Made by a program: the position numbers and the translations under genes
Shown: one piece after another, positions 57,962 through 64,000 of the stretch
Layout of the letters: every line of letters starts with the position of its first letter
How positions within the stretch are numbered: the first letter of the stretch is position 1
NCBI GenBank assembly: GCA_002573585.1
Contig: PDNB01000098.1
Span: 1 to 64,000 of the forward strand
Length of the DNA stretch: 64,000 nt
Origin: Helicocarpus griseus UAMH5409
Taxonomy: Eukaryota; Ascomycota; Eurotiomycetes; Onygenales; Ajellomycetaceae
Direction: 5' to 3'
The notes under the pieces: model-generated
Seen by the model: the letters and a program-made list of their open reading frames with translations, nothing else
Databases searched by the model: none
Told to the model about the DNA's origin: nothing

Positions 57962-59378
57962 ATGATGAGTATGATGAGTATGGGTATGAATGCAGAACGC
58001 GACGCCGCAGCCACAGCTCACGCGCGAGCTTACGGGGAACGGCTGCTGGGCGAGGTCAAGGAGGAGAATCTGGCAGAGGTAAATCTACTACGTCATATTT
58101 TAAATCATTTACATATATCATACATATTCATGTTAAACTGTTATCATACTGACAAGACCCCAGCTCCTCCGCACCCTCCACGCCTTGCACGCCCCCTCCC
58201 CCGCAGACCCCCAGTACTCACCCCTGGGCATAAAACCGCTGGATGACATCCTGCGGGTTTATCATCTCCCACAGACAGCCACATCTATATATACCCCTCC
58301 CCAGCCCGTCCTCGAAATCACCTCCCCCTCCTCCGCCGACGGCAAGACCCACCTCCTCTATCACATCACCGCCCTCGCAGTGCTGCCCAGAACATACCGC
58401 AACATCCATTTGGCAGGACGCGGAAGCGCAATCGTATTTCTAGACGCGGACGGCCGTTTTGATGCCCTGCGGCTGCGCGAGATTGCCGGGGGGATTGTGC
58501 ATGAGAGGGCGCGGGAGCAGGGCATCTCCTTGGCAGCTGACAGGAACCGTGGCGTCGGTAGGGGAGACGATGGATATGATGGAAATGAGGTTGAGGAGAA
58601 TATAGATGTGAACACCATGCTGCGCACAGCCCTCTCCCACGTCCACGTCTTCCGCCCGCAGTCCTCCGTCTCCCTCCTGGCTGCACTACATAGTTTGGAA
58701 AGCTACCTCCTAGGAGAGAACGTAGGACACGCATCGCACTGCCGCCCCCTCCACGCCATCCTCCTTGACAGCGCCAGCGCTTTCTACTGGCAGGACCGGC
58801 GTGAGGTGGAGATTTTGAGCATCCCGGGAGTGCGCGAGGAGAGGGAGAGGGAGAGGGAGCCTCTAGCCAGCAATGATAAGGAGGGTGATAGTGCTGCTAA
58901 CATCACCACAGCCTCCCAACTCCCTCATAAGATTATCGCTGCCCTCCGCGCCCTCCAGCGAACCTTCTCCTGTCCATTGGTCTTTACAACCTGGGGTCTT
59001 CAGCGTGCTCCAGCTCGAAGCCACTACAGCCATGCTACCACCACCACTGCTACTCAGCTCTACGTGCCCAACCGTCCCTCCTTCCGCCCGCATCTGCCCC
59101 GCCCGTGGCCGTCGTTTCCTACGTGTCGGATCGTGGTGCAGCGTGATAGTGTGAGGCCGTTTGCGCCGCTGTTGGGACTGCAAGAGGTGAAGGAGCGGGA
59201 GGCGGGGTGGAGGCAGCAGGTTGTGGCTAGGGGGATGGTGGTAGGGTGGATTGATTGGATGATGAGCGCTGGAGGTGGGAGGGAGGAGGGGAGGATGGGG
59301 GAGAGGGTGTTTGGGTTTTCTTTGAAGAAGGGAGGAGTAGAGTGGGTTGATGGCGATGAGGGGGAGATGTTAGTGTGA
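57962..59378 (+). CDS. xrcc2: XRCC2-like RecA-family recombination protein
   Basis: Two exons, 57962-58078 and 58164-59378, with intron 58079-58163. They give 443 residues, although several closely spaced ATGs (57962-57986) leave the exact start open. The core reads VLEITSPSSADGKTHLLYHI (Walker A Lys100), AIVFLDADGRFDALRL, HSLESYLLG and HAILLDSASAFYWQDR (Walker B). These match XRCC2, a RAD51 paralogue acting in homologous recombination. A Glu/Arg-rich insert (REEREREREP) and a long C-terminal extension distinguish it from the shorter animal protein. The Walker A loop lacks a canonical GPxGxGKT, a variation also known in this family. Confidence 0.85.
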
Positions 59379-59518
59379 AGGCGCCTGAGATGGGGTATAA
59401 GGAGATTTTTCTTCAGTTAGCAGGATATGTACCAGTCTACTTTCTATAACGAATCTACTCTATATGCATGCACGTATATATCCCACCTGCCCACCATTCC
59501 ACATATATCTTCCTCCTT

Positions 59519-60798
59519 CTAATCCTTCGTAAACAACCCCCCAATCCCCTCCACCGCAACATTCCCCCCACTAAACACAATGCCCACATCCCACCCCTCT
59601 ATCCCCTCCGCCGCACACACCCTCTCCACCATCCCCCTCCACCCCTCATCAAACAGCGCAACCGCCAACGGCACCACCGCCGACGGCTCGACCACCACCT
59701 TGACCCTCTCCCACACCAATCTCATCGCCTCCCTAATCTGCCTCTCACTAACAGCATACACCCCCTCCACCCTACTCTTGTCACTGATAACCCCCCAAGG
59801 CACCTCGCCCACCGGCGTCCTCAACCCATCCGCAATCGTCGTACTTTTCACAAACCTCACCCTCTCCCCCGTCTCCAGCGACCGCCGACAGTCATCCGCC
59901 CCTTCAAACGCCGGCTCAGCACCAAACACCCGCGTCCCAGGCTTATCAGAGAACCACGTCGCGACGCCCGCCGTCAGTCCCCCGCCCCCAAGCGGCGTGA
60001 TGATCGCATCTAGTAACTGCCCCTTTCCGCCCTCCCGCTCCTTTTTCCCGTGTACATGTACACTCAACCCAGGCTCCCTCCCTACCACCAACTCCCCCAC
60101 CTGGCGCTCAACCTCAACCCCCACCGTGCCCTGGCCCAAGACAATATCGACAGCGTCATACGGCGGGATCAGGAACGCGTTGGTCTCCTTGATAACGTCT
60201 GCGACGACTGCTTCGCGTTCTTGCGAAGTGGGGCCGGAGAAGAGGAGGCGCGGGTTGTGCGCGTGCGTGCCGGCGATTTTGAGCGGGGAGGAGGTGGAGG
60301 GCATGACTATCGTGGCGGGGATGGAGAGGGTGGCTGCGGCGAGGGAGAGGGCTTGGGCGTGGTTTCCTATATCGCATTTTAATATGTGTGATCCTACTAT
60401 TTCCCTTTTTTCTTTTAGATGGGGAATTGCTTTGGTCGAGTGTTGTTGTTATTGGGGGTGAATATATACCTACCCGAACTATGCGTGACAACCCCCCTTC
60501 CCCGCACCACCTCGGCGCCCTCCCGCTCCACCAGCCGCAGCAGGGCGTGGAAAGCGCCGCGCGCCTTGAATGCGCCAATTCGCTGGAAGTTCTCGCATTT
60601 GAAGAAGAAGTTTAGTTTCGGATCAGCGGGCTTTTGGCCCTCGAAGGGTGTGCCGATGAGGGCTTCGGGGGATTGCGGGGTGGAGGCGAGCGCGTTGAGG
60701 GATTTGCTGGTTAGCACGGGGGTTTCGCGGATGTAGGGTTTTATGAGCGCATGGGCGGCGAGGATGTTTTGGGGGGTCAGGGAGGGGTGGGGGGCCAT
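59519..60798 (-). CDS. Serine/threonine dehydratase-like PLP enzyme (serine racemase type)
   Basis: Two exons, 60798-60474 and 60366-59519, giving 390 residues. The intron 60367-60473 falls inside the conserved SSGNHAQ motif and the splice restores it. It is a fold-type II PLP enzyme: FFKCENFQRIGAFKARGA contains the PLP lysine Lys78, SSGNHAQALSLAAA follows, and the phosphate loop is PLGGGGLTAG. The length and the lack of an ACT-type regulatory domain fit serine racemase, L-serine/threonine dehydratase or threo-3-hydroxyaspartate dehydratase. The substrate cannot be chosen by eye. It is convergent with the XRCC2-like gene, 140 bp away. Confidence 0.87.
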
Positions 60799-61173
60799 GT
60801 TTTTTTTCGGAGTTGTATGGTGATTATGAGATTAGTAGTATGGCAATGAGAGGTAGATCTATCCAAGAGGAAGATTATCATACGCGGGGTAAAGTCGTAT
60901 AGAAGTGAAATAAAAAATAAATAATATCTTGCTTATTCATTCAATCCAGACCCAAACAGGAAACAGCCGAGACTCGCCCCGTTATCGGAACAAAGCAGCA
61001 ACAGAAGAACAGATCAGGACAAAATGGGAAAAGAAAAATATACATAGGAAAAATCGCTGGGAACATAGGAAATTAGAAACATCATCGGGTCTAAAAACAC
61101 CAACTTTTTCTTGCCCAATCGCAGAAGATTAGATAGAAATACACATCAATCCACAACCATCACGCGCACGCCC
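60799..61173. other. Intergenic
   Basis: It lies between the upstream side of the PLP-enzyme gene and the 3' end of ilv5. No feature seen. Confidence 0.5.
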
Positions 61174-62588
61174 TTATTTCTGGTTCTCGGGGCGGAGAGA
61201 CCGCACAGCCTTGCCGGCTCTCCAGATCTCCAAGTCGCGGATCTCCTGCATCTCCTTCTCGTACTTCTCCCGGTAGTCGGGCTGCGAGTTGTAGTCCAAG
61301 CTGCGCTGGGTCTCCTTGCCGTCCTTGACGCTGTCGTACAGCTCGTTGAAGACGGGCTTGAGGGTGTCCTTGAACTTGCTGCTCCAGTCGATGGCGCCAC
61401 GGCGGGCGGTGGTCGAGCAGGCAGCATACATCCAGTCCATGCCGTTGGCGCCGATCAGAGGGTACAAGCTCTGGGTGGCCTCTTCGACGGTCTCGTTGAA
61501 GGCCTCGCTGGGGCTGTGGCCGCGCTCGCGGAGGACCTCGTACTGGGCAAGGAACATACCGTGGATACCGCCCATCAGGCAGCCACGCTCACCGTACAGG
61601 TCGGAGTACACCTCCTTCTCAAAGGTGGTCTTGTAGAGGTAGCCAGAGCCAACAGCGACACCGAGAGCGACGGCCTTCTCTTCGGCCTTGCCGGTGACAT
61701 CCTGGTAGACGGCGACGGAGGAGTTGATGCCGCGGCCCTCACGGAAGAGAGAGCGGACGGTGCGGCCGGAACCCTTGGGGGCGACGAGGATGACATCGAC
61801 GTCCTTGGGGACGTCGACCTTGGTGAGGTCCTTGAAGACGGGGGAGAAGCCGTGGGAGAAGTAGAGGGTCTAAACCTGTCAGCGGTGGAATATAATAATA
61901 AGAGGAGACATATAAATGAGGGAGGCATACCTTTCCCTTGGTGATCAGAGGTTTGATGGTGGGCCAGGTCTCACTCTGGGCGGCATCACTGAGCAAGTTC
62001 ATGACGATGGTGCCGCGGTTGATGGCGTCGTTGACCTCGAACAGGTTCTTGCCGGGGACCCAGCCGTCCTGGATGGCTTCCTTCCACGAGGCACCGTCCT
62101 TTCGCACACCGACGATGACATTGAGGCCATTGTCGCGCATATTGAGACCCTGGCCGTGGCCCTGGGAGCCGTAGCCGATGAGAGCGAGGGTGTCATTTTT
62201 GAAGTATTCCTAGTAGATATTAGAGGGACTGTCTTTGTTTAGAATAGGGTGTCTCGTTACACATACAAGGAGCTTTTCTCTGGGCCAATCAGCGCGCTCT
62301 AGTATGGGACAGTCAGCAACCGAGCTCTCTCTCGATATTATTGTATACAAGATGGATCGCACCGTAAACAGTCTCCTTGGTGCCGGCAAAGTCAATTGTC
62401 TTGAGGCCACGGGTCTGTTGGGCGGAGGGAGCAGCAAAGGCAGCTCTGACAGCAGCAGCGGCAGCAGGACGGGCGGTGGCAGAGACAGCGGCGGAGACAA
62501 AGGAGCGGCGAGACACGGACGAGGCGATGGAGGAGAGGGAGCGGGCAACAGGGCCGCGGAGGGCGTTGGCAACGGGTCTGGCAGACAT
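61174..62588 (-). CDS. ilv5: Ketol-acid reductoisomerase Ilv5
   Basis: Four exons: 62588-62363, 62298-62267, 62209-61931 and 61869-61174, giving 410 residues. An Ala/Ser/Arg-rich mitochondrial presequence opens the protein (MSARPVANALRGPVARSLSS). The Rossmann motif LIGYGSQGHGQG is at 96-107. The knotted C-terminal domain shows LVAPKGSGRTVRSLF, DLYGERGCLMGGIHGMF and ATQSLYPLIGANGMDWMYAA. The enzyme catalyses the second step of valine and isoleucine synthesis in the mitochondrial matrix, with NADPH and Mg. The second exon is only 32 bp (AG CGC GCT...CTT) but is required to keep phase. Confidence 0.95.
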
Positions 62589-64000
62589 GGCGGAGAATGG
62601 CAACAGGGTCAATTGAATCAATTGGCGGGGAGAATACAGTATTCAGCGGTGCAGAGGGAGGCAATTGGGGGGATATCAGCAGTTTTATACGGCGGTGGAA
62701 CAGTTGAGGTTGTTGAGTCAACTTCCGCTTCGGGGAATTTTTCAGCAGGAGAAGCATTCTGCCGCGGGTGACTGCTGTTTTGGGCTCACCGTCCGGGCAG
62801 CTGGCCCCGATGTCGGCCGATTAGGTAATGGTCACGTGCTCCTTTAGTCATTGCTTATGTAACAAGTCGGGGACCTCGGCAGAAAGAATAAAAGGAAGGA
62901 ATCAACAGATAAAAGAGAATATATAAATATCAAATATCAAACATCAAGTATCTCACATTGCTGCTGACAGCAGACCCGAGTCCCAGGCTCCTACTCAAGC
63001 TAAGCTCATCACAACTCAATTACCGCTGTAGTGACTACTACTACTACTTGAATAATGAGTTCAATTCGAACTGTTTCCTCCATCAGACGGAGTTGCCTGA
63101 CTGCCACACTGCATATTTCGGAAACCGTTTGAACCCTCTATGCTTACCCACGGCCATATTAAAGCCATATCAAGTCGAACAACTCACCACAGAGTCAGAG
63201 ACACTCTTAACGGCGCAAGGAGATCACGGAGTCAGGGACAAGCAGAGCTCGGCCGTGTCCCAGTTGAAATACTGATGGCGGAAACCTTATATCAAGCAGG
63301 CAATTCTTCACCCCGCGTGGCGAGTCCCATTATATAATCTGTCTGGTCTACTCCGTACTCTTTGTGAGAAGAAGAAAAGAGCCCAAGGATAGAGTTCAGC
63401 CTGTTCAGGTAAGGGGTGCTCTAGACAATGCTCCTGTGACTAATTCTGGGAGTATCGTGAATCGTGATGAGCAACAAAAAGAAACAAATTTTTGAGACGC
63501 GTGAATGGCAGCCTCGAGGCTTGTTGAGAAGCTGCTGCAATGCCATCCATTATTGCATCCAAAGCCTAAGACAGAAGATTGATGGTGGTACTGACTTGGA
63601 GGGCGACCGTCTCTCCGAATATTTGGGACGACAATGTCGATCAGGCGATGGGGATTTTATATTCGGGTTGTCAGCCTGCTTTAAGATGCCCTGAGGCGTT
63701 CTTTTGAATCCCGTGTGAGGGGTTGGCTCGAGATGATATGGCTGGGCCATACTTTGACCAGCTGAAGCATCGTCCATTGAGCCCTGGTTTGGTGTTCGTC
63801 TGCATTCTGGAGTGTGCACCCGTATGGAAGTCCGGACCATGATGTATGGACTCCTTACCGCTGCCGCATATGCGACCGACAGGTAGATACATGAACAGTA
63901 TCATTATCCCGCCTATTCTCCCGCAGCTTGTCTGTTTATTATACTATTAAACGCACGACGTGTAAAGTGCAGTTGTGAGCGATCATATGTAGTAGCAACT
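62589..64000. other. ilv5 upstream region and right edge, no gene seen
   Basis: 1.4 kb at the window end. Short open frames on both strands show no family features. Any gene here would have to extend beyond the window. Confidence 0.45.

Noticed and set aside
62140..62170. Apparent one-base frameshift in ilv5 near the GSQGHGQG motif
   Set aside because: A recount showed three G residues as expected. The frame is continuous from 62209 to 61931.
1..64000. CRISPR arrays, tRNA and rRNA genes
   Set aside because: No regularly spaced identical repeats with unique spacers and no cloverleaf or rRNA-like sequence were found by eye.

Overview
The window is a filamentous ascomycete chromosome segment, most likely Eurotiomycetes (Eurotiales-like). 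Genes are broken by many short GT...AG introns of about 57-140 bp. The fungal families include a class I/II chitin synthase, a Snf1 kinase with a His-rich N-terminus, Nce102, an Asp f 2/Pra1-type protein, a HeLo-like/NACHT/WD40 NLR and a LysM/GH18 chitinase. No rRNA, tRNA or CRISPR array was seen. Exon boundaries were derived by hand from splice consensus, reading phase and remembered family alignments. No search was run.

Left arm (1-22.5 kb): gene-poor, repeat-rich and accessory. It opens with two decayed copies of a locus encoding a single-pass membrane protein (about 374-1140 and 2600-2930), inside a diverged tandem duplication that runs up to the promoter of a large secreted multidomain gene (5233-9630). 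That gene joins a signal peptide, LysM domains, a chitin-binding domain, a GH18 chitinase and a C-terminal PI-PLC-X-like domain, and it carries a reading-frame break near 9198. Next come an orphan protein with an Arg-rich tail (10907-12172), a 311-bp hAT-like MITE (12697-13007) abutting a gypsy pol relic, an 836-residue repeat protein (14914-17490) and an intronless FMN-dependent 2-hydroxy-acid oxidase-type gene (19136-20353).

Centre (22.7-46.7 kb): a secreted Asp-rich protein whose two homologous modules flank a long acidic repeat (22758-24582), nce102, snf1, a PRELI/MSF1 lipid-transfer gene, an NLR (36185-40539), ubc12 (NEDD8 E2) and a seven-exon chitin synthase. The gene spacing is wide, with a 4-kb non-coding stretch upstream of the chitin synthase.

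Right arm (50.7-62.6 kb): a compact housekeeping block. It holds an Asp f 2/Pra1-like zinc-binding secreted protein, an aminodeoxychorismate-lyase-like gene, cox9, taf8, som1, an XRCC2-like recombinase, a serine/threonine dehydratase-like PLP enzyme and ilv5. Several of these are divergent or convergent pairs separated by 140-600 bp. Cell-wall themes (chitinase, chitin synthase, eisosome Nce102) and mitochondrial themes (cox9, som1, ilv5, PRELI) recur, but nothing shows that they form one pathway.

The strongest candidates for something new are the chitinase-PLC fusion with its orphan neighbour, the Asp-rich split-module secreted protein and the NLR with a strongly diverged WD40 sensor.
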